From NCBI RefSeq assembly GCF_003011925.2, contig NZ_PXXU01000038.1:1-35427 (forward strand): DNA of 35,427 bases, read 5' to 3'. Each line of letters opens with the position of its first letter. Position 1 is the stretch's first letter. The position numbers were made by a program, and so were the translations under genes. This document shows, piece after piece, positions 1 to 8,600 of this stretch. The DNA is from Nitrosomonas supralitoralis (GTDB taxonomy: Bacteria > Pseudomonadota > Gammaproteobacteria > Burkholderiales > Nitrosomonadaceae). The notes beneath the pieces were generated by a model, which was given only the letters and a program-made list of their open reading frames with translations, was not told the DNA's origin and ran no database searches.

Positions 1-441
1 CGCCTTTAAATAATCTGGTATAAGCTTCCAGTCATCATCAAAAGATTTTGTTTGTACTTGAATAACCAGGCGTTTGTTCATGGCAGTCAGTTTGGCAAGA
101 TGTTTATCGATAATAGAGAAATCATATACGCCCTGTGATTTCTCTATCCAACCCCATAAGAAGCGCATTTGCATTCCACGCAAAGCAGGTGTTGCTTTTA
201 GTTCTTTGTAAACTTTTGCCATGTAGATCGGATCATCATTAGCCCAATTTTGAATTGTGTAATAGTGCCCTGGATGCCATTTTACTCCTGTGCTTTGAGG
301 CGGTATTGGCGCTGCTTGTCCTACTCCTAACGGAGCAAGCATCGTGCATAGTACAAATAATATTGCGATGGATATGCCATTTATCCGTTGATTCATAGTG
401 GGTAAGATAATTCTCAATTTCATGAAATTCTTACTATTCAT
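1..441 (-). CDS. Secreted glycoside-hydrolase-like protein (3' end outside window)
   Basis: The minus strand is open from an ATG at 441 to the left edge, giving 147 codons of an unfinished gene. The start is supported by AAAGGA 7 nt upstream; later in-frame ATGs lack such a site. Residues about 16-44 form a Sec-type signal sequence: a basic start (MNQR), a hydrophobic core and a VGQAA-like cleavage area. The mature part has the pattern of the first strands of a TIM-barrel glycoside hydrolase: GMQMRFLWGWIEKSQG, then YDFSIIDKHLAKL and KRLVIQVQTKSF. This resembles the GH5/GH42-type layout in which one residue run sets the inner barrel wall. The catalytic acids would lie in the missing part, so neither substrate nor activity can be read. 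It probably acts in the periplasm or outside the cell. The family call is a fold-level inference. Confidence 0.6.
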   Translation of the reverse strand, partial: MNSKNFMKLRIILPTMNQRINGISIAILFVLCTMLAPLGVGQAAPIPPQSTGVKWHPGHYYTIQNWANDDPIYMAKVYKELKATPALRGMQMRFLWGWIEKSQGVYDFSIIDKHLAKLTAMNKRLVIQVQTKSFDDDWKLIPDYLKA

Positions 442-560
442 GTATATTTCCTTTGATGAGTTCGTGAAAATTGTTGTATTGCTTAATATTTGATACTTGC
501 TTTAAAAGTTTCTCTAATTCGCTTGATACAGCCTGCAAATGAAAACCATTTACGTTTTGA

Positions 561-579
561 TTACATATAATCACCTCCT
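561..579 (-). promoter_or_regulatory. Consensus Shine-Dalgarno followed by an ATG-TAA start-stop pair
   Basis: On the minus strand AGGAGGTGA (579-571) is followed after TTAT by ATG TAA (566-561). This is an ideal ribosome-binding site driving an open reading frame of one codon. A short hairpin, ATGAG-A6-CTCAT, lies directly upstream (582-598). The site is 120 nt upstream of the ATG of the secreted glycoside-hydrolase-like gene, in the same direction, so it may be a regulatory element in that leader. It could also be the decayed start of a lost gene. Confidence 0.35.
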
Positions 580-673
580 ATGAGTTTTTTCTCATGCAAT
601 CTCTGTGATCTGGTAGTTTTTATATCTGACTGGAGAAATTCCTGAGCACCTTACAGCTAAGCATCATTCTGAA

Positions 674-766
674 AAATAATGCCAGCAATCCCGAATCAGA
701 TAATTTTTGAATGCTGCTGAGTAAAAAATGCCGATTCTTCGCAATACCCAGCAGATTGCATTATTT
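674..766. repeat. Nested imperfect inverted repeat
   Basis: AAATAATGC (674-682) pairs with GCATTATTT (758-766), and inside these GAATC (693-697) pairs with GATTC (733-737). Between them CAGCAATCCC faces the imperfectly complementary ATACCCAGCAGATT. The structure could be a folded RNA leader or a small decayed element. No T-run follows, so it is not an obvious terminator. Confidence 0.3.
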
Positions 767-1104
767 ATCAACATCTTGCTGATTTACACGGAAAATGAGA
801 TAAGCAAAACTATTTATGTGGATTTTGTTCAAGAATTACTTGCGTGCTGATAGTATCTGAGAGAATATTGCATGAATATCCACAGAAATATCAGGTGTGA
901 TTGTCAGATCAAGGGGTGGCTACTACAAATAAAACTGCAGACTCTAGTCTGTGCCAGTACTGCATAAATGAAGAAAACAGCTACCAAGGAAAGTAATGCA
1001 AATACCGACGATTCCTTCAACTATAGACTAGCAATGTGCACCAGTTACCAGTCTATAATTTTTTTAAATCCACCTTTTGATAATCAGTCTGGAACTATTT
1101 AGAT

Positions 1105-1320
1105 TTAACTTCGTTTAGTAAAACTACTTGGAGCTTTTTTTGGATATAAGCTACTTAATAACAAGTAGGTAATAAATAAAGCCATTCCCATCATAATTTC
1201 ATCATTCAGTGGAATGTTCATATTAACATTAACAGCAGACTGCTTAACATTGCTATACATTGCAAATAAAGAAAGCACCGTGGTTATTAAAGAAATAATA
1301 AAAAATTTTTGTACTGTCAT
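1105..1320 (-). CDS. Small two-helix membrane protein, 71 aa
   Basis: The gene encodes a 71-aa protein with two predicted membrane segments, about residues 6-22 and 42-59. They are joined by a polar loop, and the tail is basic (KKAPSSFTKRS). AGGAG lies 5 nt upstream of the ATG, supporting a real start. I do not recognise a family. It is the first of three co-directional minus-strand genes (USP and SulP lie upstream) but is separated from the USP gene by 57 bp. With a lysine- and arginine-rich C-terminus, the positive-inside rule predicts both ends in the cytoplasm. A function cannot be given. Confidence 0.6.
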   Translation of the reverse strand: MTVQKFFIISLITTVLSLFAMYSNVKQSAVNVNMNIPLNDEIMMGMALFITYLLLSSLYPKKAPSSFTKRS

Positions 1321-1377
1321 ATTAACTCCTACTATGAAATGAAATAAAATATTTTATGTAAAGAAAATGAGTCGTAA

Positions 1378-1782
1378 TTATTTAATTCTTACCAACAGTA
1401 TTGAACAATCAATTTTCTTAATGAGCTCTTCTGCTACAGAACCAGAAAAGAAACGATCAAGCCCTTTTCGATTAGAAGTACCCACTACCAGCAAATCTGC
1501 TTCCCATTCAATGGCCGATTCTGCAATCGCCATACTGATTCCATTTAAACCGTATTGGTCTTCAACGACGATAAGTTTTGTTTCAATCAATAAATCATTT
1601 ATATGCGCTTTTGCTTTCTCCAAAACTTCAAGGCCTATTTTTTGACTAGGCTGAGTGTCATCAATGATGCAGTGAGCAATACATAGTGACGCTTTGAAAA
1701 CTTGAGCAATGTTCGTAGCTACTGATAGAGCATGTTTCGAGAATTCACTCTCATCAATTGCAATATAGATTTTTTTGTACAT
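1378..1782 (-). CDS. Universal stress protein (UspA family)
   Basis: This is a 134-aa single-domain USP, the usual family length. It opens with the characteristic first strand (YKKIYIAIDES), with Asp10 at the position that contacts adenine. It ends with the nucleotide-binding segment GTSNRKGLDRFFSGSV (101-116). The family consensus there is G-x2-G-x9-G-S/T. The first and third glycines (G101, G114) and S115 are present, but the second glycine is Asn104, so ATP binding is likely but not certain. The family consists of cytoplasmic dimers tuned to stress, growth arrest or energy state. It lies 86 bp downstream of the SulP transporter gene on the same strand. Pairing of USP domains with transporters is common, which suggests a regulatory partner here, though that is inference. 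Confidence 0.9.
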   Translation of the reverse strand: MYKKIYIAIDESEFSKHALSVATNIAQVFKASLCIAHCIIDDTQPSQKIGLEVLEKAKAHINDLLIETKLIVVEDQYGLNGISMAIAESAIEWEADLLVVGTSNRKGLDRFFSGSVAEELIKKIDCSILLVRIK

Positions 1783-1868
1783 TGTTAAATCTTTATAAGA
1801 ATAAGTGATTAGTTGTTGTAACAGTGCCTAGAGATTAAGACACTGTTACAGACATACCTTAAATTTCT

Positions 1869-3209
1869 TTACTGCAAATTCGAGTTGTCGCTCTTAAGGT
1901 TGCGGAAATATCGTTTGATGACTTCTTTGCCAGGTGTTTGCTCATGCTTTGTATAAACCATATAATGAATCAAGCCATGGATCGCCATCGCAGCCAGAAG
2001 TCCTTCAAAGATACCCACCTTAAATACCAAACCCGCAGTTATAACCGCCAGAGTCAGTGCATATGAGCCATAATGCGTAACATGCACTAATCCCGCTATC
2101 ATCTTATAGCCAGTAAAAAGCATGATTGCAGCTAAAGCAAATTTAGGAAGATAATCAAGATATTGAACATTAAATGTAAAGAAGCAAACAACGGAACCAA
2201 CGATCAAAACTGAGAATTTAGTCATAGCACCAGCCAGCTTATTCGTTGTACTTTTAGCAAGCCCATCCAGATTTGTCATACCATGAAAGAAACTTGCTCC
2301 AAGATTAGCAATCCAGATTGCCAGCAGACTATTGTTACTATTAGTTTTACGTTTCAGAGGATCAATTTTTTCAATCGCAGCATTACTCATTACTTGTTCA
2401 ATCACATCAACGATTGCCAGCATCGCGCAGAATAGGATCATATAGCCTAGCATCATTAGGGTTACATCGGCTGCAGGTAATGGTAATTTGAGATGAAGAT
2501 CAACGTCTTCAACAGAGATCATGGGAACACTTACAAATTGCGCCAGAACCACGCCACCTATGATGAGCATAAAATAAGGAATGGCAGGCTGTTTATCTTT
2601 AAATTTTGAAAAAAGAAAGAGAAATAGTGCAACCCCTGTAGCGGATATTGCAACCATTTGTATACGAGCTTCATTCCAGAAATTCTCAGTAACCATTTCT
2701 ACGGGAATTTCATATGTAAATTCAAAGAACTTCAAGAAAATCTTCAACCCCACACCTGCCAGCAAACCTTCTACAAGATATACTGGAACGGCTACAAGCA
2801 AGTATCTTTGCCAATTAAATTTCCATATAACTGCCTGCATTATTGCGGTTAGAAAAATGCAAAAGGCCATATTCTCCCATCCGAAACTAGCCACTCCGAG
2901 CGCAAGAACGGGTGCCAAACCGGCAGCAATCCCCGGGGATCCTATATAGTTGCCAGGTCTAAACCAGGCGAATAACCATCCTATTAATGAAGCAAATACC
3001 ACCGTAGCCAAACCTACTTTAATGGGATAGTCAGACATAATGGCAATCCCTATCGATAAAGGAATTGCCATTGCCCCGGTTATCAAACCTGCGGCAGTAT
3101 CTCGGAAAAAATATTGAGCCTGAAATGCAGCAGAGCCAGACTCATTCGTATTTATACTTTCTAGTTGCCGATTGTTTGTTGACAATCCTTTATCTATATG
3201 CGTTGCCAT
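1869..3209 (-). CDS. SulP-family inorganic anion transporter lacking a STAS domain
   Basis: This 446-aa polytopic inner-membrane protein has a SulP/SLC26 transport domain. The N-terminal segment FRDTAAGLITGAMAIPLSIG corresponds to the first SulP helix. A glycine-rich stretch (GNYIGSPGIAAGLAPV) follows, and further hydrophobic helices run to about residue 415. A loop (FFHGMTNLDGLAKSTTNK) occupies the place of the substrate-site helix region. The protein stops after a short charged tail, so the cytoplasmic STAS domain of typical SulP proteins (about 550 aa in total) is absent. Family substrates include sulfate and bicarbonate. In an autotroph bicarbonate uptake would be attractive, but the sequence does not decide it. 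AAAGGA lies 8 nt before the ATG. The USP gene follows directly and may be co-transcribed. Confidence 0.88.
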   Translation of the reverse strand: MATHIDKGLSTNNRQLESINTNESGSAAFQAQYFFRDTAAGLITGAMAIPLSIGIAIMSDYPIKVGLATVVFASLIGWLFAWFRPGNYIGSPGIAAGLAPVLALGVASFGWENMAFCIFLTAIMQAVIWKFNWQRYLLVAVPVYLVEGLLAGVGLKIFLKFFEFTYEIPVEMVTENFWNEARIQMVAISATGVALFLFLFSKFKDKQPAIPYFMLIIGGVVLAQFVSVPMISVEDVDLHLKLPLPAADVTLMMLGYMILFCAMLAIVDVIEQVMSNAAIEKIDPLKRKTNSNNSLLAIWIANLGASFFHGMTNLDGLAKSTTNKLAGAMTKFSVLIVGSVVCFFTFNVQYLDYLPKFALAAIMLFTGYKMIAGLVHVTHYGSYALTLAVITAGLVFKVGIFEGLLAAMAIHGLIHYMVYTKHEQTPGKEVIKRYFRNLKSDNSNLQ

Positions 3210-3573
3210 AAGTTAATTCCTTTTGAAATACAGCGATAACCTGTAAAAATTGTAATGAATAAACTAGGATTATTTTTTAATTGCCAGGGTAAATTTTGTT
3301 ATTCATGTTGATTGTTTTGTCATTACAGTATTTATAAACAAGCACATAAACATACTGTTAATAACAACAATTATTCTTCTACAACACAAGAGAATAGTAA
3401 TACCGTGTGCAATCCGCTGTATATTGGGTAAAGTATTAAATTAAGCAGGGGTATTAATTATGCGCACTAAAATTATCACTTAGGATTTCTAAGTATTTCT
3501 ATTAGATTGGATAATTAAGCAAGAAAAAGTCTATAAATAACAGATCAATGAGCAGACAATGCAAGAAATTTCT
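3210..3573. other. Intergenic region upstream of the SulP gene
   Basis: The stretch is AT-rich and no gene is supported. It should hold the promoter of the minus-strand SulP gene, but no clear -35/-10 pair stands out. An 8-bp inverted repeat, ATGAATAA (3255-3262) and TTATTCAT (3299-3306), lies 46-97 bp upstream of the SulP start and could be an operator. A 7-codon plus-strand frame at 3460 with an AGGGG upstream is too short to claim. Confidence 0.4.
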
Positions 3574-3747
3574 CTAAGATTCTTCTGTACTTACTACGTG
3601 CATGAAGAAGGTTCTTATTAGATAACTTACATATAAAGTAAGAATAATGTCTGACAACAAGTAACCTGCCATTATGCTAGGTATTTCTGCTATTAGCAGC
3701 ATGCTGGAGATTATCAGAATGATCAGGTAAATCTGATTTGAGATCAT
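3574..3747 (-). CDS. Small membrane protein, 57 aa
   Basis: A 57-codon frame runs from ATG (3747) to TAG (3574), with AAGGGA upstream. The protein has two hydrophobic segments, about residues 6-20 and 26-44. A short polar hinge containing Glu21 separates them, and a charged tail ends in STEES. No family is recognised. What makes it credible is its upstream region: a TATAAT box at 3818-3813 preceded by six TTCACA (TGTGAA on the coding strand) repeats spaced 11 bp apart. This gives a leader of about 60 nt. The layout suggests a tightly regulated membrane peptide, possibly linked to the other small membrane gene and the SulP/USP genes nearby. The function is unknown. Confidence 0.5.
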   Translation of the reverse strand: MISNQIYLIILIISSMLLIAEIPSIMAGYLLSDIILTLYVSYLIRTFFMHVVSTEES

Positions 3748-3812
3748 AAAATTATTCCCTTTTAAAAATTAAAGATAACTTTGGAAAAAATTTCAAGTAA
3801 CAATGTTTCATC

Positions 3813-3841
3813 ATTATATACATTATTCACAAAAAATTCAC
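3813..3841 (-). promoter_or_regulatory. Promoter for the 57-aa gene: TATAAT with repeats over the -35 region
   Basis: On the minus strand a perfect TATAAT (3818-3813) lies 66 nt upstream of the ATG at 3747. The position where a -35 element would sit (about 3841-3836) has no TTGACA-like sequence and is instead occupied by the TGTGAA repeats. A weak -35 replaced by direct repeats is the usual layout of promoters activated by an OmpR/PhoB-type response regulator. That reading is inference. Confidence 0.5.
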
Positions 3842-3891
3842 ACTTTATTCACATTAATTTCACATTAATTTCACATAGATTTCACAAGTTA
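3826..3891 (-). repeat. Six direct repeats of TTCACA with exact 11-bp period
   Basis: TTCACA begins at 3826, 3837, 3848, 3859, 3870 and 3881, each copy perfect and exactly 11 bp after the last. The five spacer bases vary and are AT-rich; two copies share TTAAT. On the minus strand the unit is TGTGAA. Eleven-base spacing puts every copy on one face of the helix, as in binding sites of OmpR/PhoB-class regulators, which use 11-bp direct-repeat half-sites. The array ends 7 nt before the -10 box of the 57-aa gene. Confidence 0.75.
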
Positions 3892-4062
3892 TTTAATAAC
3901 ACCTACTTATAGGATAAAACGATAATTTATGACTATCAACAAGCCCGCATCTTTATTAAGTACAATATTTATTTACAATCAGACACTTAATGTCACAACA
4001 GATGGCTTGTTATGCTCTGTTATAAACAGATGAAACATAAGCATAAATAAGAAACGTACAAA

Positions 4063-4188
4063 TCAATCAAGTGAATTCAAGGCAAGAATTGCCTCAGCTT
4101 TTGGTTGAATGTAACGAAAAATCGGATTGCTCTTACCATCAGCCCAGGATGATTTGATTACCACTGCCACGTGTGGAAACTCGCATCC
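4063..4188 (-). pseudogene. Possible decayed gene fragment
   Basis: A 41-codon minus-strand frame ending at TGA (4065-4063) reads like natural protein (for example VAVVIKSSWADGKSNP and RYIQPKAEAILALNSLD). The overlapping frame just upstream also looks protein-like (GLAHEDASFHTWQW) and then stops. This is what a frameshifted gene end would give. No start codon with a ribosome-binding site is visible and I do not recognise the family, so this stays tentative. Confidence 0.2.
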
Positions 4189-4438
4189 TCATGGGCTAAG
4201 CCAAAAACTGACAGGGAAAATAACGGATTCGGATTAATGGAGAAGGACTACATACCTAGAAAATGATCAATCGATATCAGATAGTGAATACATTGCACCA
4301 ACTCTTTTTATAGCTAATTGATTCAATCGCACAGCATCCCAGAAATTGCAACTGAAATTTGAGAACTACCTGATAGCTCAGTATCAGCGATAGACAGGCA
4401 GTATTTCTTGATCACTCAACAACAGGTCAAACTAACTT

Positions 4439-5497
4439 TCAATACTCAATACTCAATACTCGACGAATTTCATCGGTTTTAAAACCCAGTGCCATGGGGC
4501 GGCGCACCTGAGGCAATGCAACCACGTCGTACAGCTCTTCAACCACGCCTTCCATTCGTAACCAATGCACCACATCCCCGCTGCGCAAATCGATTACCTG
4601 GACACCACAACGCGCTTCAGCATTACGTGATTTAAGATTATCATCCAATCCCAAACCGCTGAAGGTCTTGTTCTCTCGCGGTTTGGACAATCCCACCAAA
4701 GCAAAATTGCCATGAAAGCTCAAACCGCGCATATAGCCGGGGCAAAAGCACAAGGATTCAAAACGTCCCGACTCAAGATCGACATACCCAAAATTCCCTG
4801 TTCCGGAATTAAGCAACCACAACTTGCCATTGTGCCAACGTGGTGAATGCGGCATGGATAATCCGCTGCATACGATCTCATTGCGTTCCACGTCAATGAC
4901 TATGCCGCCATGGTTGCGATGCTCACGCCAGCCATCGACTACATCAGACTGACTTACTGCGGTGACATAAGCCGGTTGTCCGTCTTTCATCGCCAAACCG
5001 TTCAAATGACAACGATCCTCCGCTGCTAGTTTACTGATAAAATGAGGCTGCCACAGTGGTTTGAAGCTATGGGTTTCGCTCAGTGTTGCCAGACAACCGA
5101 ACAGCGTATTCACAAACACTAATCGACCCTCGCTATCCACTGCCATGTCATGAATATCCAGATCGCCGGTGGTATAACCCATTTGCGGCACATACAACCG
5201 ATCAAAACCATCCTGCTGCTGCCCGACCTCGAATACATTTTCAAACCGCCACACCTGATACAAACTGCTCATGTACAAACCATTCGGCGTCGCGCACAAA
5301 CCCATGCAACGGTTAAAACTACGTTCAAATACCGAAAGCCCATTGTCAGGCTTTAGGCCAATAAAATACAGCTTACCAACCTGATAAGTAGTCAAAGCAA
5401 TTGATAACTTTTGCTCGGCCAACCAGGACAACATTTGGCGGGAAGTACTGATTTCCAACATTGGAGCGGGTGCGGCAGCAGCCTCGTTAGTATCCAT
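4439..5497 (-). CDS. DUF4915 / TIGR03032-family protein
   Basis: This 352-aa protein carries hallmarks of the TIGR03032/DUF4915 family. These include LSWLAEQKLSIALTTYQVGK near the N-terminus, then repeated short strands such as NGLYMSSLYQVWRFEN, DLDIHDMAVDSEGRLVFVNT and HNGKLWLLNSGTGNFG, suggesting a beta-propeller-like fold. The family has no established biochemical role. The ATG at 5497 is chosen because AGGA lies 6 nt upstream; a TTG two codons earlier leaves no room for a binding site. There is no signal peptide. It sits 136 bp downstream of the giant FG-GAP/RTX gene on the same strand, so it may take part in making or handling that surface protein. The last codons are written in a 7-bp tandem repeat. 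Confidence 0.82.
   Translation of the reverse strand: MDTNEAAAAPAPMLEISTSRQMLSWLAEQKLSIALTTYQVGKLYFIGLKPDNGLSVFERSFNRCMGLCATPNGLYMSSLYQVWRFENVFEVGQQQDGFDRLYVPQMGYTTGDLDIHDMAVDSEGRLVFVNTLFGCLATLSETHSFKPLWQPHFISKLAAEDRCHLNGLAMKDGQPAYVTAVSQSDVVDGWREHRNHGGIVIDVERNEIVCSGLSMPHSPRWHNGKLWLLNSGTGNFGYVDLESGRFESLCFCPGYMRGLSFHGNFALVGLSKPRENKTFSGLGLDDNLKSRNAEARCGVQVIDLRSGDVVHWLRMEGVVEELYDVVALPQVRRPMALGFKTDEIRRVLSIEY
4441..4461 (-). repeat. Three tandem copies of a 7-bp unit at a gene end
   Basis: AATACTC is repeated three times without gaps (4441-4447, 4448-4454, 4455-4461). On the coding strand these GAGTATT units encode the last residues (VLSIEY) of the DUF4915 protein and overlap its stop codon. Seven is not a multiple of three, so gain or loss of one unit would change the frame and the C-terminus. 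Confidence 0.85.
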
Positions 5498-5633
5498 TAA
5501 CAATCCTGATTCTGATTAAATCCCTCGGCAAGCTTAGCACAACTGACGCAATTTTGATTATGCCCAAAGCGTGGAACCCATCCAGCAGCACAGGTTATTC
5601 GCTACCCTCAGAAGACTGACATTTAGCATTAGT

Positions 5634-8600
5634 TTATGCAAAATCCGTTGTCACATTCACGCCGACCAATACCACCGCATCGCCCTGCGTATAGGTATGA
5701 AAATTGCCGTGAATACCGCCATCAATCCAACCGTTGCTTAGCCCAACAACACTATCTCCCGTGTTGCCCTTTATTTTCAGGGTATCCGTCTCATCCGACA
5801 GGTTCAATACTTCAGCTGCAGTCAAAGTTAATGTATTGTCCCCGACACCATACAAACTGATGGTCTCGATACCGTGAATCTTGCCCTGCACGGTACTCAA
5901 ATCCAGATTAAAACCACTGCCGGCCAATCCCAGAATGTCGGTTCCCGAACCGCCATCGACGAACCTGAAACTCGCATCCGATATACGGATATAATCATTG
6001 CCAGCGCCACCATCGAATGAATCCGCGCCACCGCGGCCAATCATACGGTCGTTGCCATTACCTACTTCAAAGCTTTCTGCAGCGGAAGTGCCAGTAAACA
6101 CATCATCCCCCGGCGTACCGGGAAAATCCACTCCACTAGTAAAATCTGTTTTTACAGCATCCGCGATCATCAATACTGCTTTCAGCTGAGTGAATATATG
6201 AAAGCCGTCCTTGATACCACCATCTGCCCAACCGCTACTTAATCCATCCACACGATCACCGGTGTCACCTTTAACTACCAAAGTATCAGTACTATTTGAT
6301 AAATTGAGCACATCCTGTAACGTTAAAGTCAGCGTGTTATCTCCTTCGCTGCCCAGGTCAATGGTTTCGATGCCGGTAATTTTGTCTTGGAAGTTAGCCA
6401 AATCCAGATTTATTCCACTGCCATCCAGACCCAGCGTATCGTTCCCACTACCACCTGCGACCAACTGGAAAGTCAGATCGGGTACCCGGATAGTGTCATC
6501 ATCGAGCCCCCCGTAAATCACATCCGCGCCGCCGCCTCCGATCAACAAATCATTGCCATCACTCGGATCAAAGCGCTCCGACGCAGAAGTGCCTGTAAAA
6601 ACATCATCCGTTTCAGGCAATCCCACATAAGTTACAATACCGGTAAATTGGCTGGCGCCAAAAATCACATAAACAGAACCGGAGTTCTCGTTGTTCACAT
6701 CTGTATCAGGAGCAGCGATCATCAAATCATCAAAGCCGTCGCTATTCACATCTCCCGTAGAGCTTACGCGCACACCCGATCGATCACCTGCCACGGCACC
6801 ATCCAGACGAACACTATTAGTGCTGTCAAAATCGAACAAATTTATCTCGGCATCAAACCCAGATGCCTTGCCGAACATTACGTAGCTGGAACCGGAATAA
6901 TCGGCTCTGGAGTTGCCGATAATCAAATCATCAAAACCATCGCCGTTAACATCTCCCGCAGAACTCACTGCGATAACCAAGCCCGCTTGACTCAGATGAA
7001 AGCCGTTACTGCCGTCAAGATCGGATAAGTCCATCGTCGCATCAAAGCCCGCAGCTTTGCCAAATATCACATAACTACCGGAATCGCGGCCACTGACAAG
7101 CATATCGTTCAAACCATCACCATTGACATCTCCCGCAGTGCTGACAAAGCCAGCACGATCAACTCCCGCCACGCCATCCAAACGAAAACCGTTGTTGCCG
7201 TCAAGATCGGATAAGTTCATCGTCGCATCAAAGCCTCTAGCTTTACCAAACACAACATAACTGGAGCCGGATAAATAACCATTTGGATCTGCGCCCTCAG
7301 CACCAATCATCACGTCATCAAAACCATCCCCGTTGATGTCCCCTGCACCGCTGACTGTACCGCCTGAGAAATCGTACTGAGCCACCCCATCCAGACGAAA
7401 ACCATTGCTACCGTCCAGACCGGTTATGCTCAACGTCGCATCAAAACCTGAAGATTTGCCAAATACCACATAGCTGGAGCCCGAAGAATTGCCATTCGGA
7501 TCGGCGGCATAATTACCAATTACAAAATCATCAAAACCGTCACCATTGACATCCCCCGCGCCACTGATTGATACACCCGAAAACTCATGCTCCGTTCCTT
7601 CATCCAAACGAAATCCATTACTGCCGTTAAGACCGGATAAATCCAACCTGGAGCTAAAACCAGATGCTTTGCCAAACACTACATAGGCATTGTTAACAAC
7701 GACGTTGCCATAATAATTGTCTCTTACTTCTTCAATAATAACCACGTCATCAAAACCATCACCGTTGATATCGCCTATACCGTCTACACTAGAGTCATTG
7801 GTAGCAACGTTAACCCGGAAACCATTTTTACCGTCCAATTCGTTCAAATCCATGCTGGGATCAAAACCTGATGATTTGCCAAATACCACGTAGCTTCCTT
7901 CATAATATTTTTCGAAGGAGGTGCCAATCGCCATATCATCAAAACCATCTCCATTTATGTCACCCGCACTGCTGATTGAAAATCCCCCCAGATAATATCC
8001 CGTGCTGTCCAATCGAAAACCATTGCTACCATCCAGACTGGATAAATTGATACTGGTCGTGGTCGGCCTTACCTCAGGCGGGGCCGGGAAATCCACGCCG
8101 CCGCCGGTAAATTCGCTGCGGCCGAATATCACGTAACTAGAACCGGAGTCATCACCGTTTGAATTTGCATTAGGCGCACCCACAATCAAATCATCAAACC
8201 CATCGCCATTCACATCCCCCGCACCACTAACCGATTGACCTAATACATCTTGGAATGACGCGCCATCGATACGAAAACCATTATTATCGCCATCCAGCCC
8301 GGACAGGCTCATTGCCGCGTCAAATCCCGTTGCGCGCCCAAATACCACATAACTCGAGCCGGTCACGGAACCATCCGGATTAGCAGAAGGCACGCCAATA
8401 ATCAAATCATCAAAACCATCTCCATTGACATCTCCTGCCCTGCCAACCGAACTGCCTGAGCGATCATCCATCGTCGCGCCATCCAGGCGAAAACCATTTT
8501 TGCCATCAAGATCGGATAGATTCATCACCGCATCAAATCCATCAGCCTTGCCAAATACCACGTAACTGGAACCGGAATCGCGTCCGTTCAGATCAGCCGT

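Larger units (their letters stand above)
442..1104. other. AT-rich intergenic region with leader-like elements
   Basis: No convincing gene is seen on either strand in these 663 bases. The stretch probably contains the promoter and a long leader for the minus-strand glycoside-hydrolase-like gene. It carries a consensus ribosome-binding site followed by a start-stop codon pair (561-579) and a nested imperfect inverted repeat (674-766), both listed separately. The remainder is AT-rich and shows nothing recognisable. Confidence 0.6.
3748..4438. other. Intergenic region with repeat array and possible gene remnant
   Basis: Besides the promoter and 11-bp repeat array at 3813-3891, no intact gene is supported. 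A 34-codon plus-strand frame (3929-4033) has an AGGA too far upstream (13 nt) to be convincing. The part from 4063 to about 4260 is less AT-rich and reads like protein in two shifted minus-strand frames, so it may be an old pseudogene (listed separately). From 4260 to 4438 nothing is seen. Confidence 0.45.

Noticed and set aside
3826..3891. CRISPR array or plasmid iterons as explanation for the 11-bp repeats
   Set aside because: The units are far too short for CRISPR, and no replication initiator gene or origin feature is nearby; a promoter-linked regulator site fits better.
3929..4033. 34-codon plus-strand frame after the 11-bp repeat array
   Set aside because: The possible ribosome-binding site is 13 nt away, no protein-like pattern is seen and the array faces a better promoter on the other strand.
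6387..7028. 213-codon plus-strand frame opposite the FG-GAP gene
   Set aside because: It mirrors the repeat structure of the coding strand and has no independent features.
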